DNA from: DATAOG01 sp963757395
GTDB lineage: Bacteria > Pseudomonadota > Alphaproteobacteria > Geminicoccales > Geminicoccaceae
NCBI GenBank assembly: GCA_963757395.1
Contig: CAVWRK010000005.1
Location: 62,001 to 126,000, forward strand
Direction of reading: 5' to 3'
DNA: 64,000 nt
The notes beneath the pieces are model-generated. The model was not told the DNA's origin. It ran no database searches and worked only from the letters and a program-made list of their open reading frames with translations. Numbering within the stretch: the stretch's first letter is position 1; each line of letters begins with the position of its first letter. Shown here one piece after another: positions 47,014 through 60,071 of the stretch. Made by a program: the position numbers and the translations under genes.

Positions 47014-47017
<4 letters not shown>
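45911..47017 (+). CDS. Four-carbon acid sugar kinase (DUF1537 family)
   Basis: A 368-residue kinase of the OtnK/DtnK group, which phosphorylates D-threonate, D-erythronate or similar acids at C4. Motifs visible are DDLTGALDTA at the N-terminus, LAYKKINSLLRGN in the substrate domain, VVGSHHPVTLAQ and the ATP-site VVTGGATLHR. The stop overlaps the next gene by four bases (GTGA), the usual coupling with PdxA2. The product, a 4-phosphate acid, would be oxidised and decarboxylated to dihydroxyacetone phosphate by that partner. Confidence 0.88.
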
Positions 47018-48060
<1,043 letters not shown>

Positions 48061-48085
48061 TCAACCGCACAGCAGGGAGCACGTC

Positions 48086-49158
48086 ATGGGAATCGCCGCT
48101 GAGCCGCTCAAGGGCTTGGTCGTCAGCATCTTCCGGCACGCCGGCTCGGACCTGGACGAGGCCGAGGCGATCGCCGAGCACCTGATCGACGCCAACCTGG
48201 TCGGCCACGATTCCCACGGCGTGATCCGGATTCTTCCATACTTGCAGCTCCTGCAGCAGGGCGGCGTGCGCGCCAACCGCAAGGCCAGCATCATGCAGGA
48301 TGGCGGCGCCCTGATCGCGGTCGATGGCCAGCAGGGCTACGGCCAGGTGGTCGCCAAACAGGCGATCGCGCTCGGCATCGAGCGGGTGCGGGCGCACGGC
48401 GTCGCCGTGGTCGGCCTGCGCAACGCCTCGCACATCGGCCGGATCGGCGCCTGGGCCGAGCAGGCGGCGGCCGCCGGCCTGATCTCGCTGCACTTCGTCA
48501 ACACCTCGGGCGCCGGCATCCTGGTCGCTCCCTTCGGCGGAAGCGACCGGCGGCTGTCAGTCAACCCGATCGCAATGGGCGTGCCGCGGCCGGGCGCCGA
48601 GCCGATCATCCACGACATGTCGACCGGGATCATCGCCGCCGGCAAGGTCCGGGTCGCGCAGAACAAGGGCGAGCTGGTGCCCGAAGGCTGCCTGATCGAT
48701 GCCAAGGGCCGGCCGACCCGGGATCCCGGCCGCCCTGTTCGCCGACCCGCCAGGCGCGCTGCTCACGGTCGGCGGCCACAAGGGCTACGGCCTCTCGATC
48801 TTCTGCGAGGTCCTGGCTGGTGCCTTGACCGGCGGCGGCAGCAGCCATCCCGACAACCCGGACGCCGACCGGGTGGTCAACAACATGCTCTCGATCCTGA
48901 TCGACCCCGAGCGCATGGCCGGCATGCGCGGCGGTGGCCGCCGACCTCGCGCGTCTCGAAGGCTGGGTCAAGGCGTCGCCGCCTGCTCAGCCCGGCGGCG
49001 AGATCCTGTTCCCGGGCGAGCCCGAGCGCCGCGCTCAGGCCAGGCGGCGTGCGGAAGGCTTGCCGCTCGATACCAACACCCTGGACCAGGTGCGCGCTGC
49101 CGCCCGCTCGGTCGGCGTACCGGACGACGAGATCGAGGGTGGCATCCGAACCGTCTGA
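48086..49158 (+). CDS. Ldh-family (malate/L-lactate-type) dehydrogenase, two frameshifts
   Basis: The protein starts MGIAAEPLKGLV and carries LVGHDSHGVIRILPY, the His region NASHIGRIGAWAEQ and SVNPIAMGVPRP, the landmarks of the NAD(P)-dependent malate/ureidoglycolate dehydrogenase family. The frame then shifts near 48715 to ALFADPPGALLTVGGHKGYG and again near 48930 to ADLARLEGWVKASPP, ending at 49158. All parts of a complete 350-residue enzyme are present, so the breaks look like sequence errors. Oxidation of a 2-hydroxy acid is the likely reaction. Confidence 0.8.
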
Positions 49159-49183
49159 GCGCGCGATCGGTTCAGGCGGGGCC

Positions 49184-50339
49184 ATGACCCTGCCGCCGAC
49201 CGGGCCGCTCCGTATCGTCGAGCTCGGGGTCGCGGTCTATCGCGCGCCGATCGCGCGGCCCGTGCGCACCGCCTTCGGCAGTATGACCGATCGCCCGGCG
49301 GTGATCGTCGAGGCCCACGCCGCCGACGGCGCGGTCGGCTACGGCGAGGTCTGGTGCAATTTTCCGACCTGCGGCGCCGAGCATCGGGCCCGCCTGGTGA
49401 CCAGCTTCCTTGCGCCGCTGGTGGTCGATCGGACCTGGTCGGGGCCCTGCGAGGCGTTTCGCGAGCTGTCCGCGCGCGCAGCGCCGCTCGCGCTGCAGGC
49501 GGGCGAGCCCGGGCCGCTCGCCCAGGCGATCGCCGGCATCGACATCGCGCTTTGGGATCTGGCCGCGCGGCGGGCGGGCCAGCCGCTCTGGCGTCTGCTC
49601 GGCGGCGAGCGGCGACGGCCGTCTGCCGGCCTATGCGAGCGGCATCAACCCCGACCAGGCGCGTCGCCGCAGGCACTGGCCGCCCGGGCCGCCGGCTTCC
49701 GCGCCTTCAAGCTCAAGATCGGGTTCGGACGCCGAGATCGATCTCGACAACCTCGGGGCGGTGCGCGCGCGCGCTCGGGCCGGAGGCGCCGATCGCGGTC
49801 GATGCCAACCAGGCCTGGGATCTCGGCCGAGGCGCTCGAGATGGCGGCGGCGCTCGCCGCCTTCGATCCGCTCTGGCTCGAGGAGCCGATCGCCGCCGAC
49901 AGCGCCGATCGGGCGACTGGCGGCGCCTGGCCGAGGCCTCGCCGATCCCGCTCGCGGGCGGCGAGAACCTGCGCGGCGATGCCGCGTTCGATCGAGGCGA
50001 TCGCGGCCGGCGCGCTCGCCGTGATCCAGCCCGACGTCGCCAAATGGGGCGGCATCACCGGCTGCCTGCCGCTCGCCCGGCGGATCGTCGCCGCCGGCCG
50101 GCGCTACTGCCCGCACTATCTCGGCGGCGGCATCGGCCTGCTCGCCTCGGCCCATCTGCTGGCCGCGGCCGGCGGCGATGGCATGCTCGAGATCGACTGC
50201 AATCCCAATCCGTTGCGCGAAGGTCTTGCGACCCCGTTTCCGATCGCTCGAGGCCGGCCATCTGGTCCTGTCGGCGGCGCCCGGGCTCGGCGTCGTCCCG
50301 GGGCCGGAGGTCGCGCGCCATCGCGGCGCCGAGGTTTGA
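49184..50339 (+). CDS. Enolase-superfamily (mandelate racemase/muconate lactonizing) enzyme, several frameshifts
   Basis: The pieces form a complete sugar-acid dehydratase or racemase: N-terminal capping domain (PVRTAFGSMTDRPAVIVEAH), catalytic KxK in FRAFKLKIGF, metal Asp in VDANQAWD, then LWLEEPIAAD, LAGGENLRG and PDVAKWGGITG. The frame changes about six times, near 49612, 49730, 49775, 49825, 49912, 49992 and 50248, each by one base. The natural stop is TGA at 50337-50339, after HRGAEV. So dense a set of single-base changes points to bad sequence here. The gene sits 25 bases after the Ldh-type gene. Confidence 0.75.
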
Positions 50340-50584
50340 GCGGGCGGGCCGGCGTGCCGGGCGCCGGGATCGAGCGCGGCATCCAGACGATCTGATCCGG
50401 GGCGCCCGCCGGCCCGACTGTGAACCAGTTCACAGCGGCTGGCCCGCGGGCGGGGTATCAACTCGGGTCCGGCAGCTGGGCGGGGGATCGTGCGCCAGGG
50501 GCCGATTTCAATAGGTCCGGTGATGTTCACAGCAAGAGCCGGGTGGCGCTCGGGTCGCGCGTCGCCCTTTCGGATCGGTCGGCC

Positions 50585-52537
50585 ATGAGTGAGCCGCAGG
50601 TCGAGCGCCGGATCGCCGCGATCCTGGCAGCCGACATGGTCGGCTTCAGCCGCCTGATGGAACAGGACGAGGAGGCGACGCTCGCCACCCTCAACGCCTG
50701 CCGGGCGCTGATCGACGAGCTGGTCGCCCGGCACCACGGCCGGGTGTTCGGCAGCGCCGGCGACAGCGTGATCGCGGAATTCGCGAGCGCGGTCGAAGCG
50801 GTCCGCGCGGCGATCGGGATCCAGGAGGCGATCGCGGCGATCAACGCCGGGCGCGCCCGCCCGAAGTGCGTGGGCTACCGGATCGGCGTCAACCTCGGCG
50901 ACGTCATGGTCGACGGCGACAACCTGCTCGGCGACGGCGTCAACGTCGCCGCCCGCCTGGAAGCCCTGGCAGAGCCGGGCGGGCTCTGCATCTCCGGCAG
51001 CGCCTTCGACCAGATCGAGGGCAAGCTCGACCAGCGGTTCGACTTCGTCGGGCGCAGGGCGCTCAAGAACTTTGACCGGCTGCATCGGGTCTACCGCTGG
51101 CGCCAGCCGGACCGGGCGGCCTGGCGGCCGGCCTGGTCGATGCGCCTGCGGCAACGGCGCCGCCGGCCCGCAGCGCGCGCCGCCGGCGTGATGCTGCTCG
51201 CGACCATCGCCGGCGTCTGGTGGCTGGCGCCCGATCTGCAGGGCCTGCCGCTCGGGCGCTTGCCGGCCCAGCAGAACCAGCCGCTGCCGGAGCGGGCCTC
51301 GATCGCGATCCTGCCGCTCGCCCGTTTGAGCGACGACCCCGCGCTCGACCGGTTCGCGGACGGCCTGGTCGACAACATCATCAGCGGCCTGTCGCGCTTC
51401 TCCGAGCTGTTCGTGGTCGCCTCGAATTCCAGCCTCGCCTACAAAGGTCAGCATCCCGACCTGCGCCAGGTCGGGCGCGAGCTCGGGGTCCGCTACATCC
51501 TCGAGGGTAGCATCGGCAAGGAAAACGGCCGGCTGCGTCTCTACGCACAGCTGATCGACGCGACCACCGGCTACCAAGTCTGGGCGGAACGCTGCGACCG
51601 CCAATGGACTGATTTCTTCGCCGTCCAGGACGAGTTGACCGAGAAGATCGTCGGTAGCCTCGGCGGCACCAATTCGGCGATCGCGGCCGCCGACCAGGAG
51701 CGCGTCCGGCACAAGCCCACCGCGAGCCTGGACGCCTATGACTATGTCCTGCGTGCAGCCGATTACTACGACAAGTTCGCTAAAGACACGAACCTCCAGG
51801 CGCGCACCGCGGCGCTCCAGGCGATCGCGATCGATCCCCACTTCGCGCTCGCCCACGCCTATGTCGCCTGGACGTACATGGCGGAATTCTGGTGGTCGTG
51901 GAGCGATGATCCCGAGCAGTCGGTGGCGCAGGCGCTAGACTGGGCGCGCAAAGCGGTCGCCGCCGATGAGCAGGAATACAACGCCCACTGGGCCCTGGGC
52001 GACGCCTATCAAGCGATGGGGGCGCCGCAACAGGCGCTCGCGGCCTATGAGAAGGCGCTCTCCCTCAACCCCAACGATCCGGAGCTGCTTCAGGACTACG
52101 GCGCCTGGTTGCTGCCGACCGCCGGCCGGGCCGCCGAGGGCATCGCGTTCGTCGAGAAGGCGATGCGCCTGAACCCCCGCCATCCGGAGCGCTATTTCGG
52201 CAATCTGGCGCTCAACCTCTACCTGGTGGGGCGCTATGCCGACGCGATCACGATGGTCCGCAAGACCAGCGACCCGCGCGTCGATCACCGCCTCTATCTC
52301 GCGGCGAGCTATGGCCAGCTCGGGCAGCCGGACAAGGCGGCGGCCCAAATCCGCGCGGTCCTCGCGGAGCGGCCCGACATGACCATCGAGCGCTTTCTGG
52401 CGACCCTGCCCTTTCAGAAGGCGAGCGATCGCGAGCACATGCGCGCCGGGCTGGCGATGGCCGGCCTGCCGGCCGACACGCCGGGCGCCGGCTATCTGTC
52501 GGCGCGCGCCAAGACGAGCGCGGCCATCGCCGAATGA
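50585..52537 (+). CDS. Class III cyclase with membrane helix and TPR domain
   Basis: A 650-residue protein. The cyclase domain is residues 1-170, with catalytic Asp in LAADMVGFSRLM and in GSAGDSVIAEF and the region GDGVNVAARLEAL. A membrane helix at about 200-220 (AGVMLLATIAGVWWL) leads to a TolB/FlgO-like segment (ILPLARLSDDPALDRFADGL) and several TPR-like repeats to the end. This architecture is frequent in Rhizobiales and Rhodospirillales and couples a periplasmic repeat domain to cytoplasmic cAMP production. The start at 50585 puts the cyclase domain directly at the N-terminus. Confidence 0.87.
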   Translation: MSEPQVERRIAAILAADMVGFSRLMEQDEEATLATLNACRALIDELVARHHGRVFGSAGDSVIAEFASAVEAVRAAIGIQEAIAAINAGRARPKCVGYRIGVNLGDVMVDGDNLLGDGVNVAARLEALAEPGGLCISGSAFDQIEGKLDQRFDFVGRRALKNFDRLHRVYRWRQPDRAAWRPAWSMRLRQRRRRPAARAAGVMLLATIAGVWWLAPDLQGLPLGRLPAQQNQPLPERASIAILPLARLSDDPALDRFADGLVDNIISGLSRFSELFVVASNSSLAYKGQHPDLRQVGRELGVRYILEGSIGKENGRLRLYAQLIDATTGYQVWAERCDRQWTDFFAVQDELTEKIVGSLGGTNSAIAAADQERVRHKPTASLDAYDYVLRAADYYDKFAKDTNLQARTAALQAIAIDPHFALAHAYVAWTYMAEFWWSWSDDPEQSVAQALDWARKAVAADEQEYNAHWALGDAYQAMGAPQQALAAYEKALSLNPNDPELLQDYGAWLLPTAGRAAEGIAFVEKAMRLNPRHPERYFGNLALNLYLVGRYADAITMVRKTSDPRVDHRLYLAASYGQLGQPDKAAAQIRAVLAERPDMTIERFLATLPFQKASDREHMRAGLAMAGLPADTPGAGYLSARAKTSAAIAE

Positions 52538-53525
52538 CCAGGCAGCACCACCGCCTCGACCGCTCACCATCCTGCTCAACGGTCCGATCGCCCACCAGGG
52601 CGCAGCGCTGCTCCGCCGCCGGTTCGGGGACGGCGTGCAGCTCTTCGAGGTCGCCGACCCGGCGGCGAGCGCCGCCGCCTTCGCCGCGGCCGACGTGCTG
52701 GTGACGGTCGAGCTCGGCAGCGGCCTGCCGCCGATGCCGAACCTCAAGCTGGTCCAGCTGCCGGTCGCCGGCCTGGACGCGGTCGACCTCGACGCCGTGC
52801 CTGCCGGCTGTCCGGTCTGCAACACCTTCGAGCACGAGATCGGGATCAGCGAATACGTGCTCGCCGCCATGCTCCACGGGACGGTCGATCTCACCGGCCG
52901 CGGCGCGCGGTTCAAGGCCGGCAGCTGGGACGACAGCCCGCGCCGCTCGGCGCCGTTCCGCCCGGAGCTCGCCGGCAAGACCGTCGGCTGCGTCGGCTAC
53001 GGCCACATCGGCCAGGCGGTCGCGGTCCGCGCCCGGGCGTTCGGCATGCGGGTCATGGCGGTCGTGGGCCGGCCGCGACCGCTCGAGCCAGCGCCCGACT
53101 GGCTGGGCGGGCCGGACCAGCTGGACCGGCTGCTCGAGGCGTCCGACTTCGTCCTGATCGCCTGCCCGCTGACCGCGGCGACCCAGGGCCTGATCGGAGC
53201 CGAGCAGCTCGCGCGGATGCGCTCCGACGCGGTCCTGATCAACGTCGCGCGCGGCCCGATCGTCGACGAGGACGCGCTGTTCGCGGCGCTCGGCGAGCGG
53301 ACCATCGGCGGCGCCGTGCTCGACACCTGGTACCGCTATCCGAGCGGCGCGGATGCCTCGATTCGCCCCTCGCGCCATCCGTTCCACGAGCTCGAGAACG
53401 TGGTCATGACGCCCCACTGCTCGGGCTGGACCGAAGGGCTGATGGAGCGCCGCTTCACCGTGATCGCGGACAACCTCGAGCGCCTGGTCGCCGGTCAGCC
53501 GCTCGTCAACCAAGTCCACCCCTAA
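52534..53525 (+). CDS. D-isomer-specific 2-hydroxyacid dehydrogenase (probable frameshift at the start)
   Basis: The body (from about 52560) reads TILLNGPIAHQGAALLRRRF, then the NAD-binding segment VGCVGYGHIGQAVAVRARAF and the catalytic Arg and His in INVARGPIVDEDAL and TPHCSGWTEG. The first strand has no start codon in its frame. The ATG at 52534, which overlaps the cyclase stop (ATGA), is one frame off and would fit if one base is missing or extra near 52550. A GTG at 52635 would delete the first strand and is unlikely. It reduces or oxidises a 2-keto/2-hydroxy acid, in line with the acid-sugar genes before it. Confidence 0.78.
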
Positions 53526-53541
53526 GGCAGCGCGCCGCCGG

Positions 53542-54276
53542 TCACGAGTTGACCACGCCGCCGTCGACGTTGATCACCTGGCCGGTGATGAAGCTCGAAT
53601 CGTTGCTCAGCAGAAAACGGATCGCGGTCGCGACCTCGCGCGGCTCGCCGAAGCGTTTGAGGGCGGTCTCGGCGAGCAGGCGCTCGCGCCTTGCCGGGTC
53701 CTCAATGATGTGCTCGGGCATGCCGGTCAGGATGATCCCGGGCGCCAGGCCGTTGACCAGGACCTCGGGGGCGAGGCCGCGGGAGAGCGCCCGCACCAGG
53801 CCGACGATGCCGCCCTTGGCCGCGGTGTAGGCGATGTGGTCGAAGGATCCGCGCCGGAAGGCCAGCGAGCTCACGAACACCATCCGCGCGGTCGCGGCCG
53901 GATCGAGCCGCGGCCGGCAGGCGGCCGCGATGTCGAAGGCGTTGGTGAGATTGGCGGCGATGGTCGCATCCCAGAGCGGGCGCTGGGCCGCCTCGAGCGC
54001 GTCGGGCCGGAAGATGCCGGCGAGATGGACCAGCGCGTAGATCGGCAGCACGAGGCCTTCGAGCGCAGCCGCAGAGGCCGCGGGCGTCGCCAGCGACGAG
54101 ACGACCGTCTGCACGCGCAGGCCGCCATCGAGCTCGGCGGCCAGCGCCTCGAGCGCGCGCGCGTTCGGATCGATCAAGAGGAGCCGCGCGCCGTCCGCGA
54201 CCAGCAGCTTCGCGGTCGCCCGCGCGATCCCACCTGCCCCGCCGGTGATCACGATCAACCTGTCCTCGAACTCCAT
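53542..54276 (-). CDS. Short-chain dehydrogenase/reductase
   Basis: A 244-residue SDR. It has GGAGGIARA in the cofactor loop, catalytic Ser-Tyr-Lys in FVSSLAFRRGS...YTAAKGG, and the dimer segment ITGQVINVDGGVV. An Asp (LLIDPNA) at the end of strand 2 predicts NAD(H). The start at 54276 is chosen from GGAGG eight bases upstream. It is transcribed against the 2-hydroxyacid dehydrogenase and away from the second SDR. Confidence 0.88.
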   Translation of the reverse strand: MEFEDRLIVITGGAGGIARATAKLLVADGARLLLIDPNARALEALAAELDGGLRVQTVVSSLATPAASAAALEGLVLPIYALVHLAGIFRPDALEAAQRPLWDATIAANLTNAFDIAAACRPRLDPAATARMVFVSSLAFRRGSFDHIAYTAAKGGIVGLVRALSRGLAPEVLVNGLAPGIILTGMPEHIIEDPARRERLLAETALKRFGEPREVATAIRFLLSNDSSFITGQVINVDGGVVNS

Positions 54277-54411
54277 CGCCAATACCTCCGTTCGGCCGCC
54301 ACAAGCTTCCCAGGCGGGCGGCGCCTGTCAAGCGATCGGGCCGCCGCCGGCTTGACGCCTGGCGGGCGGGTCGCAAGATGACGTCCGGACATCGGTTCTC
54401 GAGGGAAGAGC

Positions 54412-55191
54412 ATGGGCGGCATCCTGCTGGTGACTGGCGGCGCGCGCGGGATCGGCGCCGCTACGGCGCGCCTGGCGACTGAACAAGGCTACGCCGTGGC
54501 GGTGAACTATCGCGCCCAGCAGGCTGCGGCCGAGGCCCTGGTCGCCGAGATCGAGACGGCGGGCGGCAGGGCGCTCGCGGTCCAGGCCGACGTTGCGCAG
54601 CAGGACCAGGTTCTGCGCATGTTCCGGGCGGTCGACGACCGCCTCGGCCGGGTCACCGCCCTGGTCAACAGCGCCGGCATCGACGGCGGACCCGCGACCC
54701 GGGTCGCGGAGTTCGAGCAGGCGGCGCTCGAGCGCCTGCTGGCGGTCAACGTGATCGGCACCATGCTCTGCTGCCGGGAGGCGGCGCGCCGGATGTCGAC
54801 CCGGACCGGCGGGGCGGGCGGTGCCATCGTCAACGTCTCGTCGATGGCCTCGACCATCGGCGGGCGGGCCGGGCGCAGCGCCTACGCCGCCTCGAAGGCC
54901 GCGGTCGACGCCTTCACGGTCGGCTTCGCGCGAGAGGTTGCGCGCGAGGGCATCCGGGTCAACGCGCTCCGGCCCGGAATGACGCTCACCGACATGACCG
55001 ATGCGGTCCGCCAGGACCCGGACCTGCGCGCGCAGATCGCCGACACGATCGCGATCAACCGCTGCGCCGAGCCCGAGGAGATGGCCCGGCCGATCCTCTG
55101 GCTTTTGTCCGAGGCGGCCTCGTTCATCTCGGGCGCGCGCCTCGACGCCTCCGGCGGCGGCTTCATGCTCGCCCCCGCGACCCGACCCTAG
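54412..55191 (+). CDS. Short-chain dehydrogenase/reductase (FabG-like)
   Basis: A 259-residue SDR with GGARGIGAA, the NSAG motif (VNSAGIDGG), and Ser-Tyr-Lys in VSSMASTIGGRAGR...YAASKAA. An Asn/Arg pair at the end of strand 2 (VNYRAQQ) predicts NADP(H). GAGGGA lies before the ATG. It stands alone between two divergent/convergent genes and probably reduces a keto group of a carbohydrate or acid. Confidence 0.88.
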   Translation: MGGILLVTGGARGIGAATARLATEQGYAVAVNYRAQQAAAEALVAEIETAGGRALAVQADVAQQDQVLRMFRAVDDRLGRVTALVNSAGIDGGPATRVAEFEQAALERLLAVNVIGTMLCCREAARRMSTRTGGAGGAIVNVSSMASTIGGRAGRSAYAASKAAVDAFTVGFAREVAREGIRVNALRPGMTLTDMTDAVRQDPDLRAQIADTIAINRCAEPEEMARPILWLLSEAASFISGARLDASGGGFMLAPATRP

Positions 55192-55197
55192 GTCCGC

Positions 55198-55220
55198 AAA
55201 AAGGGGAGGCAAGCCTCCCC
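55198..55220 (-). terminator. Rho-independent terminator of the clpS-clpA unit
   Basis: A perfect 8-bp stem (55203-55210 with 55213-55220), a 2-base loop, and on the minus strand a TTTTT run directly after it. It lies 29 bases beyond the clpA stop and 7 bases from the stop of the convergent SDR gene. Confidence 0.85.
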
Positions 55221-55248
55221 GCATCATCCGCAGCCCAGGCCCGCGATC

Positions 55249-57622
<2,374 letters not shown>

Positions 57623-57643
57623 CCGCGCCGTCCGCTAGTCCCC

Positions 57644-57970
57644 CTAGTCCTTCTCCATCGTGCACTGGAGCGGATGCTGGTGCTGCCGGGCGAAGTCCAT
57701 CACCTGGGTCACCTTGGTCTCCGCGATCTCGTAGGTGTAAACGCCGCAAATGCCAACGCCGTGCTCGTGCACGTGGAGCATGATCCGCTTCGCATCCTCC
57801 TGGCTCTTGCCGAAGAACCGCTCGAGCACGTGCACCACAAACTCCATCGGCGTGTAGTCGTCATTGAGCAGCAACACCTTGTACATCGACGGCTTCTGCG
57901 TCTTATCTCGCGTCTTGGTGACGATCTGGCCGATCGCGCCACCGTCGGGATCACGGTCTCGGTTGGTCAT
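57644..57970 (-). CDS. clpS: ATP-dependent Clp protease adaptor ClpS
   Basis: A 108-residue adaptor that brings N-degron substrates to ClpA. The binding pocket motif NDDYTPMEFVVHVLERFF is complete, and the closing segment IAETKVTQVMDFARQHQHPL is typical. It lies 21 bases upstream of clpA in the usual alphaproteobacterial order, and both end at the terminator at 55198-55220. Confidence 0.95.
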   Translation of the reverse strand: MTNRDRDPDGGAIGQIVTKTRDKTQKPSMYKVLLLNDDYTPMEFVVHVLERFFGKSQEDAKRIMLHVHEHGVGICGVYTYEIAETKVTQVMDFARQHQHPLQCTMEKD

Positions 57971-58204
57971 GCGCGTGACCGCTCGTCCTCACCAAGTTCG
58001 CCCTGGTGATCATGATAAGGGATTTCGCAGCTGGAAGAAAAGCCCAATCCGGCGCACCCCATGGTCGCGCCGGGGATTTGGGTCTTGCGGGCGGGCACGC
58101 GCGCCACGCCTGCCGCCCGTGACCCGGGCTGGCAGGGAGGCAGGGCCCGCCTCAGGACGGCGGCCGGGCGGCGCCGCGGGCAGCCGGTGCGCGGCGCGCC
58201 GACG

Positions 58205-58954
58205 CTAGCGGGGGCGGAGCGACTCCAGCCCGGCGCGGACGACGTCGGTCGACAGCCGGCCGAGCTCGAGGGTTTGCGCGAGCGCATCGTCGACCGCTTC
58301 GCGGACGTATTCGGCCTGCAGGGTCAGCACCTCCGGCAGCGAGCTGCCGGCGAGCACGGCGCGGCCGACCGCCAGGCCCTGTTCCGCCCGGCGACAGCCG
58401 AGGCCGATCATCTGGCTGCGCACGCGGATCGAGCCTTCGACCAGCGTGCGGCCGGCTTGGAGCATCGCCGTCAGATCCGGCCCCTGAGCTGCGCCCCAGG
58501 GAGGCCGCATCGAGATCGGGTCGGCGGCGGGCGCGAGCGCAGCCGGCCCGGCAGCCTCCGGCGCCGCTTCGATGGCTTCCGGGATGGCTTCGGGGATGGC
58601 TTCGGTCGCGGCCACGGGCTCGACCTCCGGCAGGGGCTCGCCGGCCGCCGGCTCGGCTGCGGCCGGCGCCTCGATCGCGTGGCTCACTGCCCCGACGTCG
58701 TCGGTCGGCGACGACTTCGGCGGCACGGGATCGGCAGCCGCCGCCGTTTCCGCGGCCGCAAACGCCTCGCGCTTGGCCTCCGGTGGCGCGGGCGCGACCG
58801 GCCCGGTTTCCGCCGGCAGCTCGGGACGCGCCGTTGCTGCGGCGGTCTTGCCGACTTTGTTCCGCACCGCCGGCCGTCTGACCGGCGTCTTCGGCGTCTT
58901 CGGCGTCATGGTGGGCGCGGCTTGGCCGCCCTTGGCTTGACTCGATCTGGCCAT
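58205..58954 (-). CDS. Phasin-family protein with long Ala/Pro-rich linker
   Basis: A 249-residue protein. The first 140 residues are low-complexity Ala/Pro/Glu with internal AIPEAIPEAIEAAPEA repeats. The last 100 (QAGRTLVEGSIRVRSQMIGL, LQAEYVREAVDDALAQTLEL) are helical and match the phasin domain that coats polyhydroxyalkanoate granules. The start at 58954 is set by GGAGGTG nine bases upstream. A second phasin-like gene lies next to it on the same strand. Confidence 0.75.
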   Translation of the reverse strand: MARSSQAKGGQAAPTMTPKTPKTPVRRPAVRNKVGKTAAATARPELPAETGPVAPAPPEAKREAFAAAETAAAADPVPPKSSPTDDVGAVSHAIEAPAAAEPAAGEPLPEVEPVAATEAIPEAIPEAIEAAPEAAGPAALAPAADPISMRPPWGAAQGPDLTAMLQAGRTLVEGSIRVRSQMIGLGCRRAEQGLAVGRAVLAGSSLPEVLTLQAEYVREAVDDALAQTLELGRLSTDVVRAGLESLRPR

Positions 58955-59112
58955 CGGCAAACACCTCCTGTCAGGGGATCGCGGTCCGCCGGCGGGATGG
59001 CGTCGGTATTGCGCCGCACCATGGCCGGCCGGAGCCCGGGCGGTTGCCGGCGTGAACCGGAACCAAGGCCGGGCCGCGACCGCTCGGGCCACGCCCGGCC
59101 CGCCGAACGTGG

Positions 59113-59517
59113 TCAGGCGGCGATGTTCTCGGCCGCGGTCTTCGCGACCGTCGCGATCCGCCGCTCGAACGGCACGAAGGATTCGCTCAGCAGCTGCCGG
59201 GTCATCTCGCCCAGCTGGTTGAGCTGATCGGCATAGGCCTGCAGCGTCGTCCGCGCGAAATCGAGCTGGATCTCGGCGGCGTTCGCCGGCGAGCCGCACT
59301 CCGCCAGGCGCTTGCCGGTCGCCAGCCCTTCCTTGGCGCGGCCTTGCGCGAACGCGAGCAGGGTGGCGGTCACCGTCTGGCAGCCACCGAACAGGGCCTG
59401 GCTCGACGCCACCAGCGCCTCGAGGTTGCCCTGGTACAAGGCCGCCAGATCGGCGTAGCCGACGCGGACCTGATCTTCCATCTGCTGAATCGACATCACG
59501 TTGTCGGCAGCCATCAT
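59113..59517 (-). CDS. Phasin-family protein
   Basis: A 134-residue all-helical protein (VGYADLAALYQGNLEALVAS, ELQLDFAR-type helix AEIQLDFARTTLQAYADQLN) matching phasin_2-like proteins that bind polyhydroxyalkanoate granules. GAGGG lies before the ATG at 59517. It precedes the larger phasin-like gene by about 160 bases and is read in the same direction. Confidence 0.78.
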   Translation of the reverse strand: MMAADNVMSIQQMEDQVRVGYADLAALYQGNLEALVASSQALFGGCQTVTATLLAFAQGRAKEGLATGKRLAECGSPANAAEIQLDFARTTLQAYADQLNQLGEMTRQLLSESFVPFERRIATVAKTAAENIAA

Positions 59518-59534
59518 TTCCCTCGCTTGGCTAG

Positions 59535-60071
59535 GGGTCTCGCGACCCGGTCACGCAATCCCGAGCCTCGCCGGGCGCACCGGCCAGCCAGGTCTTGCTG
59601 CAGCGCACACGTAATGTTGCAGTCGCGAAAAGTCAACCATGCCCGCGCTTCCCACCGAGGCTCCCGACCGGCGGCTTGCCGCTCGCCGGGCCACCCATCG
59701 GGGCCGCGGCGTTTTGCCGTACCGGTCCGACCTGGAAGACGCCATCGGCAGCGCGGTCGATCGTCAGCAGTTCGGGTCGGACCGCCTCGACTTCCGGTCT
59801 CAACTTGGGCGAGGTACTTGTCAGAAGCGACGACTTGGCAGGGGCGACGACTTGGCAGGGGCGACGACTTGGTAAGGACGACGATCTGGACAGGGGACGA
59901 CGACTTGGGGGCAGGGACGACGATTTCGCGGACCGGCCGGCCGACCGTCGTGCAGCGTCGTCGAAGCGGCGTTTCAGGCGCCCGGGCCTGTCGCCCTCTG
60001 CCGACCCGGACCGCGCCGGCCGGTCGGCTTCCGATGCCCGGGCTCTTGACGGTCCGGGCGCGAGCGGTCGC
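59535..60071. other. Gap upstream of the phasin genes, with tandem repeats
   Basis: No gene is supported in these 537 bases. They hold the likely phasin promoter region on the minus strand and the repeat array at 59826-59930. Plus-strand frames here are open only because of the repeat and GC content. Confidence 0.5.
59826..59930. repeat. Degenerate tandem array, unit about 17-20 nt
   Basis: About five and a half imperfect copies of a unit close to CGACGACTTGGCAGGGG, in head-to-tail order, becoming longer to the right. It does not resemble a CRISPR (no spacers) and has no inverted symmetry. Confidence 0.7.

Noticed and set aside
49631..51856. 741-codon minus-strand frame
   Set aside because: It spans the enolase-superfamily and cyclase genes on the opposite strand and has no recognisable motif.
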